A stretch of DNA of 64,000 nt. Source: JAWKVD01 sp041398225 (GTDB taxonomy: Bacteria > Pseudomonadota > Alphaproteobacteria > Caulobacterales > Hyphomonadaceae). The notes beneath the pieces are model-generated. The model was not told the DNA's origin. It worked only from the letters and a program-made list of their open reading frames with translations, and searched no databases. The stretch spans positions 1-64,000 of the forward strand of contig JAWKVD010000012.1 in NCBI GenBank assembly GCA_041398225.1, in the 5' to 3' direction. Of the stretch, positions 46,460-54,737 are shown one piece after another. A program made the translations under genes and the position numbers. Each line of letters starts with the position of its first letter. Positions within the stretch are counted from its first letter, which is position 1.

Positions 46460-47017
46460 TCAATTTATTGGCGACTGTCCCTGTTTTTTGCGCGAACTCA
46501 GCCCGTAAGTGACTTCGCGCGGCTCGCGACAGGTTTCGGCGCCGACCTCTAAAATCTCTACTGAACGAAGAGAGCGGAGTTCCTGCGTGGATATCCCCGA
46601 AAAATAGATATCGTGCGGTGAATTAATCAGCTCCCCGCGAACCACAATCCTTCGCGCTGGCGAGTCGGGCGTCAGATTTCCGACAAGATTAATGCCGTCG
46701 GCGTCAGGAAAAAAACCTAAGGCGGTTTGCTCGGATCTGTCGCAGAGCACATAGGTCGCCCCACTATCGTCATCGACGATTCGCCCGGGAACGATGTAGG
46801 CCCGCCCTCCACGCCCACCGCTGTCGGGGATAAAATGTGCGAAGCCCTCAACCGTTATGACTAAGCCGTCCAGAGCTGCCGCCCGTGAAAGCAGTTCATA
46901 AACACTCAGCGGTTTGTCTTCCTTGGCAGTAACGGTCTTGCAGGCGGGCAGTACTAGACACGCTGCCGCAAGCGTAACTCTGTGGAGCACGTTCCGACTT
47001 GACCCAATCATATGCAC
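46460..47017 (-). CDS. Hypothetical lipoprotein in the accessory segment
   Basis: 185 residues. A lipoprotein signal (RVTLAAACLVLPACKTV) is followed by about 150 residues with beta-rich character (GLVITVEGFAHFIPDSGGRG, AYIVPGRIVDDDSGATYVLC, ARRIVVRGELINSPHDIYF). Two Cys in the mature part (YVLCD, ETCREP) could pair. G+C is lower than in the core genome. The last residues (RKKQGQSPIN) run into a CAGGGACAGTCGCC tract that looks like a junction, so the native C-terminus may have been replaced. No family recognised. Confidence 0.6.
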   Translation of the reverse strand: MHMIGSSRNVLHRVTLAAACLVLPACKTVTAKEDKPLSVYELLSRAAALDGLVITVEGFAHFIPDSGGRGGRAYIVPGRIVDDDSGATYVLCDRSEQTALGFFPDADGINLVGNLTPDSPARRIVVRGELINSPHDIYFSGISTQELRSLRSVEILEVGAETCREPREVTYGLSSRKKQGQSPIN

Positions 47018-47334
47018 CTCAACCCTTGCCTAGACCTCGCACTACCTACCGACCAACTGCCCGAAGTATTTTCTTGGTTCGATCTCGGTAGGTGGATCAT
47101 CGAACAATAGTGCATTTGCACCACCATTTTTTTACGCGCCAGCCGGTCAAAGCTCCCGTCTCGGCCGCCTAGTTGAAATATCAACGGGTCCCTACCTCGA
47201 CTGACGTAAGCCGCTCCAATTCCCTTAAAGCCCTCAACGTCTCCGCGCGGGGTGCTGTCAGACAAACGCGCTATGGTCTCTGTATCTGAGTAGCTGAGCG
47301 TATCGAGTTCTCCAATGTCGCGACTTTCCTTCAA
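47008..47334 (-). CDS. Doubtful open frame in the accessory segment
   Basis: Up to 108 residues (KESRDIGELDTLSYSDTETI... RLARKKMVVQMHYCS). It overlaps the lipoprotein start by 10 bp and runs right to the repeat boundary at 47352, so it may be a truncated 3' end of a longer gene. No domain recognised and no clear ribosome-binding site. It is listed because it is the only substantial frame between the lipoprotein and the repeat. Confidence 0.25.
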   Translation of the reverse strand: MKESRDIGELDTLSYSDTETIARLSDSTPRGDVEGFKGIGAAYVSRGRDPLIFQLGGRDGSFDRLARKKMVVQMHYCSMIHLPRSNQENTSGSWSVGSARSRQGLRCI

Positions 47335-47351
47335 GCGTAGCCGCTTCCCAG

Positions 47352-47550
47352 GCGGCGTGAGCGCGGCATGTACGACAAGTCCATCGCGCGCGACGTCGAT
47401 CAGGACGGCGATCTCGATTTCCTGTTCACGCGCGGCAACTCAAACCCGCATGACGGCGTGTTCTGGCTCGAACAGGTTCGCTCGGCCGAACCCGCTCAGG
47501 TCTTCACCCCGGCCAGCGATGACGACAGCCCCGAAATGCCGCTGCCGTAA
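47352..47550 (+). pseudogene. Direct repeat copy B: orphan 3' end of a VCBS gene
   Basis: Copy of 45292-45490, still an open frame (MYDKSIARDVDQDGDLDFLF to the TAA) but with no upstream part or start context. Relative to copy A it has Phe to Ser, Arg to Gln and Thr to Ala changes plus silent ones. It marks the right edge of the accessory segment: either a second VCBS paralogue lost all but its end, or the segment arrived carrying this end. Confidence 0.85.
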
Positions 47551-47602
47551 CACGCCGGGACCCATTCCTCAGCGCTGATGAATTTCCAGATCGGCCAACT
47601 CT

Positions 47603-47762
47603 GGAAAGCGTGGCGCTAGCCACGCGTCCCCAGCGAAGGCTGGGGTGAGGCGCGGTTCGCGAAGCGAACGAAACGCACGGCGTTTCGAGCGACGAACGCC
47701 CCGAGCCCCCCAAGGTATCAGAGCGCGAGGGGCCGGGGACGCGTCTCTGCGAGACGCTTTCC
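47603..47762. repeat. 160-bp hairpin array with inverted-repeat ends
   Basis: The ends are inverted: GGAAAGCGT-N9-ACGCGTCCCC at 47603-47631 and GGGGACGCGT-N9-ACGCTTTCC at 47735-47762. Each end folds on itself: GCGTGGC/GCCACGC (47608-47625) and GCGTCTC/GAGACGC (47741-47757). Between them lie CCCCAGC-GAAG-GCTGGGG (47628-47645), GTTCGC-GAA-GCGAAC (47655-47669) and CGAAACGC-ACG-GCGTTTCG (47669-47687). It looks like a REP/BIME or MITE-like palindromic element rather than coding DNA. Confidence 0.75.
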
Positions 47763-47780
47763 ATCGCCGTCACCCTTGGT

Positions 47781-47885
47781 TGTCATCCCGGGCGAGCGCA
47801 GCGAGGCCCGGGACCCATTGAGAGGCCGTCCCGGTTGATGAATAGGTCCCGGCTCGCGCCGCTGCGCGGCTTGGCCGGGATGACA
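47781..47885. repeat. 105-bp palindromic element with 11-bp terminal inverted repeats
   Basis: It begins TGTCATCCCGG and ends CCGGGATGACA, a perfect 11-bp inverted pair. Internal hairpins are CCCGGGC/GCCCGGG (47787-47812) and TCCCGGC/GCCGGGA (47847-47880). The form is typical of the GTCATCCCGG-type intergenic repeats seen in many alphaproteobacterial genomes. No coding capacity. Confidence 0.75.
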
Positions 47886-48519
47886 GCAAGGAGTTATCCG
47901 ACCCACTTTTCCGTCGCCCATATTTCACCTCGCGTCTGGCGCGGGGAGGGTTCGGGAGACGTCTCCGAGTCCATCGAATGTCAGGCGCCGGTCGGCGTGT
48001 TGAGGAAAGGTCCGCGAAGCGGGCGGAGCGTGGACAAGACGCTTCGCCTGACCAACGCCCGGGAGTGACCTCCCGGGAAGCTCGCGGAAACCGGCTCATG
48101 CAAACAGGCTCCGGGGTGTCGAAACCGGGGTTCCAGGTCTCGCGGAGAGATCTGCACGCGGGTCCGGGATGCGGAAATGGGTCCAAATGCTGGACGTGGG
48201 CCGTGTGATCTCTGACGATCGAGACGCAACCGGTGTTCCCCAGCCAAACCCGCCAGCCGCACCGGACTTCAAACCGGCCGCGGGGCGCGTGACGATCGCG
48301 TCTTACGCCAGCTCACCTCCCACAAGGAGCGGCTGGCAACTTACCCGGCGCGGCCCCACGCGCCCCGGCCTCCCCATGCTTCTGCGAACTTGAACGCAGA
48401 AGCCAGCCAACAAGGCGGGGGACGCACACGGCATCCCGGATGGCCCACGGCCAGTCCGAACGCGCAGCCATATCCGCGACAAAGAACAGTGAGACGCCCG
48501 CCGAATGCGCGGGCTCCGG
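47886..48519. other. Non-coding tract with further hairpins, before tRNA-Gln
   Basis: About 630 bp with no convincing gene. A perfect 8-bp hairpin (CCCGGGAG-TGAC-CTCCCGGG, 48058-48077) stands out, with smaller stems such as TCCGC-GAA-GCGG near 48010. Open frames here run through these palindromes in several frames and are not protein-like. Probably decayed repeat sequence. Confidence 0.6.
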
Positions 48520-48594
48520 TGGCTGGGGCGCCAGGATTCGAACCTGGGAATGGCGGTACCAAAAACCGCTGCCTTACCGCTTGGCGACGCCCCA
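48520..48594 (-). tRNA. tRNA-Gln (anticodon TTG)
   Basis: A complete cloverleaf on the minus strand. Acceptor TGGGGCG/CGCCCCA, D-arm GCC...GGC, anticodon stem GCGGT/ACCGC with loop TTTTGGT (anticodon TTG), T-arm CCAGG-TTCGAAT-CCTGG, discriminator G and encoded CCA (48522-48520). It reads CAA, and CAG by wobble. Confidence 0.95.
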
Positions 48595-48778
48595 ATCCGG
48601 GAGGAGCGGACGTTTATGCAATTCGGAAGGGAATGGCAACAGGCCCGGGCCGCGACCCGGCGCCTGCCCGGCGCCTGCCCGGCCCCAGCCCGCCCCCGGG
48701 TCGGCCCCGGGGCGAGCGCCGCGCCCGACCAACCAGAATTGTCCGGGAATTTCTCTTTCCGGGCGTGGCAGCTCATGA

Positions 48779-48807
48779 TTGCGCACCGCCCGGAAAGTCG
48801 CTATAGC
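48779..48807 (+). promoter_or_regulatory. Likely promoter of tRNA-Pro
   Basis: TTGCGC (48779-48784), 17 bp, TATAGC (48802-48807), placing transcription start just before the tRNA at 48827. The -10 is good and the -35 partial. Confidence 0.5.
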
Positions 48808-48826
48808 GCCCGCTCCCCGATATGAT

Positions 48827-48903
48827 CGGAGTATAGCTCAGCCTGGTAGAGCGCTTGCTTCGGGAGCAAGAGGTCGTTGGTTCGAATCCAGCTACTCCGA
48901 CCA
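48827..48903 (+). tRNA. tRNA-Pro (anticodon CGG)
   Basis: A 77-nt cloverleaf. Acceptor CGGAGTA/TACTCCG, D-arm GCTC...GAGC, anticodon stem CTTGC/GCAAG with loop TTCGGGA (anticodon CGG, codon CCG), T-arm with TTCGAAT, discriminator A and encoded CCA (48901-48903). The 232 bp between the two tRNAs hold no gene, only GC-rich sequence with a duplicated CGGCGCCTGCCC. Confidence 0.96.
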
Positions 48904-49073
48904 TTCCGCTCGGTATTTTGAGGCGAGATTTCGCCCCCGGTGGATGAATCGAACGGTTTCGAAACCCCGGTTTTACCGATATTCAGGAAGAAATGCGCCA
49001 TGATCGCGCTGCTCGACCGGCCAAGCCGCCGGCCGCAGCGGCGGGACAACAGGCGCTGAGCCGGGATATACGC

Positions 49074-50828
49074 ATGAAGACCTTTCTTCTCACCTTCCTG
49101 GGCGGCCTGGCCGCGCTCGTGGTGTTTTTCGTCCTGCTGCCGCTAGCGATCCTGCTCTCCCTGATGCCGAGCGCCCCGGAGGTTCCGGCCTCGAAGATGG
49201 TGCTGGAGCTGGATCTGCGCGACCAATACCCGGACCAGCCGGCGACCGACAGCGTCAGCGCTCTGTTCAGCGACGTCTCCTTCGTCGAGATCCTGCTGCG
49301 CCTCGACGCGGCGGCGACCGATCAGAACGTGAAGGGCGTGTTCGTTCGCGCCGCCGAGATGGACCTCGGATCGACCCGGGCGGAGGAGCTGCGCGAGGCG
49401 TTCAAGAAGCTGCGCGCCCACAACAAGTTCGTCATCGCCCACTCGCAAGGGTTCCTCGCCTCGGGTCCGGCGGCCTACCGCGCGGTTTCCGCCGCCGACG
49501 AGGTGTGGATGCAGCCGGGATCGTCGTTCGAAGTGCCGGGTATCACCTTCGAACAGCTCTATCTCGGCGACGCGCTCAAGAAGCTGAAAGTGACCCCGGA
49601 GATCGAGCAGTTCCTCGAATACAAATCGGCTGCCGAAGTCTACAAGACCGACCGCTATTCGGACGCGGCGCGCGAGGCGATGACCGCTCTGGCGACCAGC
49701 GTCTGGGACGCCTCGATCGCGGACATCGCGGCCGACCGCAATCTGGACGCCGGCGTCGTGCGTGAAGCGCTGGAAAGCAGCCCGCACATGGCCGACGAAA
49801 CGATCGAGCTCAAGCTCGCGGACAAGCTTGGCTGGCCCGAGGACGCGGCCGATGAAGCCCGCAAGCGCGGCGACGCCGACCTCGTTCCGATCGCCGACTA
49901 TCGTCCCAACCCGAAACGCGGCAAGGCCGTGATCGCCATCGTCGGCGGCGAAGGGGAGATCATCACCGGGCCCGGCGCCAGCAGCATGTTCGGCGGATCG
50001 GCGCAGTTCGCCTCCGACCGCGTGGCGGGCGAACTGCTCGCCCTCGCCGACGACAACAATGTCGACGCCGTGGTGTTCCGCATCGACTCGCCCGGCGGAT
50101 CGGCGACCGCTTCCGATCAGGTCTGGCGCGCCGTTCAGCGGCTTCGCGAGTCGGGCAAGAAGGTCGTGGTGTCGATGGGGTCGCTGGCCGCGTCCGGCGG
50201 CTACTACTCCGCGGTCGGCGCGGACGCCATCGTCGCCAACCGCGCCACCATCACCGGGTCCATCGGGGTCTTCGGAGGCAAGTTCGCGATCGCCGACGGC
50301 CTGCGGATGATCGGGGTCAATCCGGACATGGTGCAGGTCGGCGGCGGCTACGCCTCGGTCTACTCCACCGAGAAGCTCACGAACTATCAGCGCAGCAAGC
50401 TGCTCGAATCGCTGTCTGCAACCTATGAACGCTTCACCAGCCTGGTCGCGGACGGACGTCACATGCCCAAGGACAAGGTGCTGGAGATCGCGCGCGGCCG
50501 GGTCTGGTCCGGAGACGACGCGCTCAAGCTGGGGCTGGTCGATGAGACCGGCGGCCTGATCGACGCCATCCACAAGGCCCGCGATCTCGCCGGATTTTCT
50601 GAAGAGGACGGCGTCGACATCCGCCTGCGCCTGCACCGGGCCTCGCCGCTGCAATTGCTGCAGGGGTTCCTCGTCTCGGCGGAGGTCAGCGCGGCCAATC
50701 CCGAAGCGCTGCAGGCGATCTCGGCGATCGCAAAAGACCCGCACGCCGCAGCCGCCCTGCGCCAGATCGAGGCGATGTCGCGTCAATCCGGAACCCAGCT
50801 CTACACGCCGCCTCCGGTCGAGCGCTGA
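49074..50828 (+). CDS. sppA: Signal peptide peptidase SppA, 67K type
   Basis: 584 residues from ATG 49074. An N-terminal membrane anchor (FLLTFLGGLAALVVFFVLLPLAILLSL) precedes two crotonase-fold repeats. The catalytic Lys is in the first half (LEYKSAAEVYK) and the nucleophile Ser in the second (GSLAASGGYYSA), the split Ser-Lys dyad of the long SppA form, which degrades cleaved signal peptides in the membrane. An upstream in-frame ATG at 48993 has a better AGGAAG site and would add 27 cytoplasmic residues, so either start is possible. Confidence 0.93.
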   Translation: MKTFLLTFLGGLAALVVFFVLLPLAILLSLMPSAPEVPASKMVLELDLRDQYPDQPATDSVSALFSDVSFVEILLRLDAAATDQNVKGVFVRAAEMDLGSTRAEELREAFKKLRAHNKFVIAHSQGFLASGPAAYRAVSAADEVWMQPGSSFEVPGITFEQLYLGDALKKLKVTPEIEQFLEYKSAAEVYKTDRYSDAAREAMTALATSVWDASIADIAADRNLDAGVVREALESSPHMADETIELKLADKLGWPEDAADEARKRGDADLVPIADYRPNPKRGKAVIAIVGGEGEIITGPGASSMFGGSAQFASDRVAGELLALADDNNVDAVVFRIDSPGGSATASDQVWRAVQRLRESGKKVVVSMGSLAASGGYYSAVGADAIVANRATITGSIGVFGGKFAIADGLRMIGVNPDMVQVGGGYASVYSTEKLTNYQRSKLLESLSATYERFTSLVADGRHMPKDKVLEIARGRVWSGDDALKLGLVDETGGLIDAIHKARDLAGFSEEDGVDIRLRLHRASPLQLLQGFLVSAEVSAANPEALQAISAIAKDPHAAAALRQIEAMSRQSGTQLYTPPPVER

Positions 50829-50869
50829 GCGCCTGACAGTCGCTGCATGCCGGAGGTTCAGGCGAGGCC

Positions 50870-52087
50870 ATGACCACGAGTGCGGCCAACATTGCGTTGC
50901 TGCTGGTCGGGGCCGGCGCCGCGTTCGTGTTCTTCAATCCGCGTCTGCTCAAGTCGCGGATCTGGCGCGCCACGGTCACGCCGCTGGCCTCGATCATCGG
51001 GTCGGGCTTTCTGGTCGCCGGGCCTATTCTCGGCCACACGGCCGGAACGTCGGCCTGGCTCGCCATGGCCGGTCTCTGCCTGATGGGCTATCTGTTCGGC
51101 GCGGCGATCCGGCACAACATCGTCCATGTGCAGCCGGGCCTCGGCCATGGCGCCAACCCGACGGCGCGGGTGCTTGAGCGACTGTCGAACCTGACGCTCG
51201 CCCTCTCCTACTTCATATCGGTGGCCTATTATCTCACGCTGTTTTCCGCGTTCGGCCTGCGTTTCGTGGACATGACAAACCCCGCCGTCATCCGCATCGC
51301 GGCGACAGCGGTGATCGCGGCCGCCGGACTGATCGGCGGATTTGGCGGGTTGCGCGCGATGGAGCGCGTGGAAGTCTTCACCGTCGGCTTCAAGTTTTGC
51401 GTCATCGCCGGCGTCATCGCGGCCCTGGCCGTCGCGATGACGAACGCGATCGCCGGCGGCTCGCTGCTCTGGCGCGACACGGCGGACGCCCACGGCTTCA
51501 ACGAGTTGCGCATGATCCTTGGTCTCGTCATCCTCGTTCAGGGTTTCGAGACCTCGCGATATCTCGGCGCCGAGTACGATGCGGCCGAGCGCGTTCGGAC
51601 GATGAAGTACGCGCAGTGGATTTCCAGCGGCGTCTACATGGTCTTCATCCTGCTGGTCACGCCGCACTTCGCGCACGGGTTGCCTGAGCAGGGCGGCGAG
51701 ACCGCGATCATCGACATGCTGCGTCCGGTCGCGAGCATCATCGCCCCAGCCCTGATCCTGGCCGCGCTGGCCTCGCAGCTTTCGGCGGCCGCGGCCGACA
51801 TGAACGGTTCCGGCGGGCTTTTGGCCGAGGCCGCGAAGACCAAGCTGGATGTCCGCTTCGGCAATGTGATCACCGCGGTCGCCGCGATCGCCGTGATCTG
51901 GGTCGCCGACATCTACGAGATCATCGTCTGGGCGTCGAAAACCTTCGTCGCCTATTACGGCTTGCAGGCGCTGCAGGCGGCGCTTTCCAGCTGGCGCATG
52001 AAACGACATGCCGAGGCGGCGATGTACGCGCTTCTTGTGGCGCTGGCGGCGACCATCGTGGCGATCGCAATCCCCACCGGCGGCTGA
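50870..52087 (+). CDS. Multi-pass membrane permease, APC/LeuT-fold-like
   Basis: 405 residues with about 11-12 hydrophobic segments. TM1 is followed by LASIIGSGFLVAGPILGHTA, reminiscent of the unwound GSG stretch of APC-type carriers; FGGLRAMERVEVFTVGFKFC and VQGFETSRYLGAEYD resemble APC helices 5-6. It is probably an amino acid or related solute carrier, but no exact family is recognised. It lies 41 bp downstream of sppA on the same strand. Confidence 0.7.
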   Translation: MTTSAANIALLLVGAGAAFVFFNPRLLKSRIWRATVTPLASIIGSGFLVAGPILGHTAGTSAWLAMAGLCLMGYLFGAAIRHNIVHVQPGLGHGANPTARVLERLSNLTLALSYFISVAYYLTLFSAFGLRFVDMTNPAVIRIAATAVIAAAGLIGGFGGLRAMERVEVFTVGFKFCVIAGVIAALAVAMTNAIAGGSLLWRDTADAHGFNELRMILGLVILVQGFETSRYLGAEYDAAERVRTMKYAQWISSGVYMVFILLVTPHFAHGLPEQGGETAIIDMLRPVASIIAPALILAALASQLSAAAADMNGSGGLLAEAAKTKLDVRFGNVITAVAAIAVIWVADIYEIIVWASKTFVAYYGLQALQAALSSWRMKRHAEAAMYALLVALAATIVAIAIPTGG

Positions 52088-52093
52088 GGCGGC

Positions 52094-52987
52094 CTAGACG
52101 AGCGCGTATTCGGAATTCACATCCATCGGGCCGTCCGCACGCACCCTGCCCGTTTCGACCAGGTGGATGACATGGGCCAGCACGGAATGGCAGGCGGCCG
52201 GATGGAGGCGGCTGTCCACGTCCTGGTAGATCACTTTCACCATGTCGCGGATGCGCGTGTCGCCGGCTTCCAGACGCCCCATGATAGCGGCTTCGCGCGC
52301 CTTGCGGTGAGCGATATAGGCGTCAAGGAACGGGCGCACCTCACGCACGGGCGGACCGTGCGTCGGCCAGATGCTGGAATAGTCGCGCGCCTTCACCTTC
52401 TCGAGGCTGGCGAAGTAATCGCCCATATGCCCGTCGGGCGGCGAGATGACGGTCGTCGACCAGCCCATGACGTGATCGCCGGAGAACAGCGCGTTCTCCT
52501 CTTTCAGCGCGTAGCAAAAGTGGTTGGAGGTATGGCCGGGGGTCGCCACGGCTTCGATCGTCCAGCCGGGTCCCTCGAACACATCGCCATCGGTCACCGT
52601 GACATCAGGCTTGAAGCGGAGATCGTCGCCCGCCTCGAGCCGCACCTCGGAAGCTGTCGGAATGACGGGGCCGCCCGCATACACCTTGCAGCCGGCCCAC
52701 TCGGCCAGCGGATGCGCCAGCGGCGAATGATCCATGTGCGAATGGGTGACCAGCACGTGGGTCACGCGCTCACCGTCGAGCGTGCGTTTCAAGGCGTCGA
52801 AATGCTCGTCGATGGCCGGACCCGGATCGATCACCGCGACCTCGCCCCGCCCGACGATGTAGACCCCCGTGCCCAGATAGGTGAACGGACCGGGATTGCG
52901 CGCAATCAGGCGCCGGATCATCGGGCTCGCCTGGGCGACCGCCTCGTACTCGAATTCAAGTTCGCGGACAAAGGGAATGCCGGACAT
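52094..52987 (-). CDS. Cytosolic MBL-fold metallohydrolase (LACTB2/glyoxalase II-like)
   Basis: 297 residues from ATG 52987. The metal motif is VTHSHMDHSPLA (HxHxDH), followed by a His in TPGHTSNHFCYAL, an Asp in ALFSGDHVMGWS and a C-terminal winged-helix-like tail (HPAACHSVLAHVIHLVETG) as in LACTB2. No signal peptide. It is likely a thioesterase or lactonase-type hydrolase; the substrate is unknown. It is convergent with the permease, only 6 bp apart. Confidence 0.87.
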   Translation of the reverse strand: MSGIPFVRELEFEYEAVAQASPMIRRLIARNPGPFTYLGTGVYIVGRGEVAVIDPGPAIDEHFDALKRTLDGERVTHVLVTHSHMDHSPLAHPLAEWAGCKVYAGGPVIPTASEVRLEAGDDLRFKPDVTVTDGDVFEGPGWTIEAVATPGHTSNHFCYALKEENALFSGDHVMGWSTTVISPPDGHMGDYFASLEKVKARDYSSIWPTHGPPVREVRPFLDAYIAHRKAREAAIMGRLEAGDTRIRDMVKVIYQDVDSRLHPAACHSVLAHVIHLVETGRVRADGPMDVNSEYALV

Positions 52988-53032
52988 GCGAAGGCTCACT
53001 TCAATTCAGTTCGAGTTTCCGCAACACCCTGC

Positions 53033-53968
53033 CTAGGGCGCAAACGCCTTTCCGAAAGCGCGCGCAAGCAGACGCGTCGCGCGTAGTTTCTGTCCAAGTT
53101 TCATGGCCACGGGCGGGCCCATGTCGGTTTTATTGGCGTCCACGATATAGATGCGACCGTCTGACTTGTCGCGCAGAACATCAACACCGCCCCATTCGAG
53201 CTGGATTTCCGAGTTGAAGCGACGAATGAGGTCGATCTCGGCCGGCGAAAACACTTCTTCAGGCCGGACCCAGCCAACATCGACGTTCTCGTTGGCGAAT
53301 CTGCGTCCGATCGGACGGCGCTTGATGAACACCAGAACCGGCTGTCCGCCGACGGTGCATGTGCGCAGGTCTTCGACCAGTCCGCCGTCGATGGTGTTGT
53401 CGATCAGCCGTTGGTAGCAACGTCCGGGCTGACGATCGATCGGCCCCTGCACGATGCGCCCATCATGCGCCGCGTTGACTTCCGACTTGTCGACGATGGG
53501 ACCGGTGTAGCTTTCCGGATCGACCGACAACGAATACCCGGCGACGCGTTCGAAGGCGGAGCTGACGGCGGACTTCGAAATGTCGCGGCAGTTGAAGTTC
53601 ACCGTGCGAACTTTCTGGCGGCGATAATTCAGGTCGGGGAGTTGCGGATCGCAGGTGGTGGCGTCGTCGAACGACATAACGATGTCGGCGTTGGCGGGAT
53701 CGTCGACCAGCTTGGCTCCCGCGCAGTGCATGACTGGCCAGATCAAATACCAGGGACGCGGCTTGTCGGGGAGAAAGGCGATGCTGGGGCGGGGGTGGCC
53801 GGTGAGGCGGCGCTTCACACGCCAGAAAACCGAGAAATAGTAGAAGCAGAACCAGGTGAAAATGTCGTGCCAGAGTTTGAGGTCGAGAGGAAAGCGGTGC
53901 CCCGTCTTCTTCACAAAGACGATGTCGTCTTCGACCACAAAGTCAGACGTCCAAAGCTTGTTCTTCAC
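53033..53968 (-). CDS. ATP-grasp-like protein of unknown function
   Basis: 311 residues. The middle and C-terminal parts have ATP-grasp traits: the strand CTVGGQPVLVFIKRRPIG, then EIQLEWGGVDVLRD and GRIYIVDANKTDMGPPV, where Asp and Asn would bind Mg-ATP. The N-terminal 70 residues include hydrophobic aromatic FTWFCFYYFSVFWR, which could sit on the membrane. Such proteins ligate carboxylates to amines or thiols; the substrate is unknown and neighbours do not help. Confidence 0.65.
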   Translation of the reverse strand: MKNKLWTSDFVVEDDIVFVKKTGHRFPLDLKLWHDIFTWFCFYYFSVFWRVKRRLTGHPRPSIAFLPDKPRPWYLIWPVMHCAGAKLVDDPANADIVMSFDDATTCDPQLPDLNYRRQKVRTVNFNCRDISKSAVSSAFERVAGYSLSVDPESYTGPIVDKSEVNAAHDGRIVQGPIDRQPGRCYQRLIDNTIDGGLVEDLRTCTVGGQPVLVFIKRRPIGRRFANENVDVGWVRPEEVFSPAEIDLIRRFNSEIQLEWGGVDVLRDKSDGRIYIVDANKTDMGPPVAMKLGQKLRATRLLARAFGKAFAP

Positions 53969-54149
53969 GCCCTACGCCTTTCAATCCCGCCATGCCCGCA
54001 GCGATCTGGCGACTTACTCCCTGCCCGTGCATTCGCGCGTGCAGACGTCGCCGTTTCACTACCGAACCGGAACAATCATCAATCGAATCAAACAATCCGG
54101 TTCGCGACCGTCAGCGGGTACCCACGTCAGGCCAGTTAAGGAGGTCTTA

Positions 54150-54578
54150 CTACCCGGAGGCGAGATTGCGCAAAAGGTCTTTTAGCGCACGCAGGTCATA
54201 GCCCGCCTCCGCCGCGATTTCGATCACCTTTTCAGGCGGTTCCTGTCGCGTTTTCGCTGTCATGATCGCCCATGCGGTAATTGAGCGCGTGCCGGACCGG
54301 CAATAGGCGAGGACGGGCCCGGGCGACTGCGACAAAGCCGCCTCAACCTCCCTGACCGCTTCGGGTGTCGGAGCGCCTTGGAAAGGCGCATAAATATAGG
54401 TCAAACCCGCCTTCCGCGCCGCCGATTCCGCCTCGGCGCTGGACATCTGGCTGGCGTCTTCGCCGTCTGGGCGATTGTTGATTACGTAGCGAAAGCCCTG
54501 ATCCTTCAGGGCGTCAAAGTCCTGCGGCGCGATCTGCGGGGAAACCGCAAATTTCTCCGTCACCTTACGTACATCCAA
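54150..54578 (-). CDS. TIGR01244/DUF442-like phosphatase or sulfurtransferase
   Basis: 142 residues from TTG 54578, which has GGGAGA just upstream. KFAVSPQIAPQDFDALKDQGF, VINNRPDGEDASQ and the loop VLAYCRSGTRSI are diagnostic of the DUF442 family, a dual-specificity-phosphatase-like fold related to the N-terminal part of sulfide-linked BLH proteins. The active-site Cys is in CRSGTRS. No BLH, SQR or persulfide dioxygenase gene is adjacent, so involvement in sulfide detoxification is only a family hint. Confidence 0.82.
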   Translation of the reverse strand: MDVRKVTEKFAVSPQIAPQDFDALKDQGFRYVINNRPDGEDASQMSSAEAESAARKAGLTYIYAPFQGAPTPEAVREVEAALSQSPGPVLAYCRSGTRSITAWAIMTAKTRQEPPEKVIEIAAEAGYDLRALKDLLRNLASG

Positions 54579-54737
54579 GCCTGTCTCCCTTCGCGCCAAA
54601 GCAAAGTCGATTGTGACACTTGCGCCGCTGTGCGCCCTTCTTGACAGCAGCGTAATAACTGACAAGGCATGCCATGCTGTCTGCGGCCCGATCGCCCAGT
54701 ACAGCTATCCAGTAGAACCGACTGCCAAAAGTCCAGA

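Noticed and set aside
46460..46462. TGA between the lipoprotein and the toxin-tail-like frame as a selenocysteine or readthrough codon
   Set aside because: No SECIS-like hairpin follows, and the two parts differ in character (exported beta-rich versus basic helical).
47600..47890. Hairpin array as a CRISPR
   Set aside because: No identical direct repeats with regular spacers; the units are different palindromes.
48303..48830. Several open frames of 70-157 codons over the tRNA-Gln area
   Set aside because: They run through the tRNA and hairpin repeats in multiple frames; no protein-like sequence.
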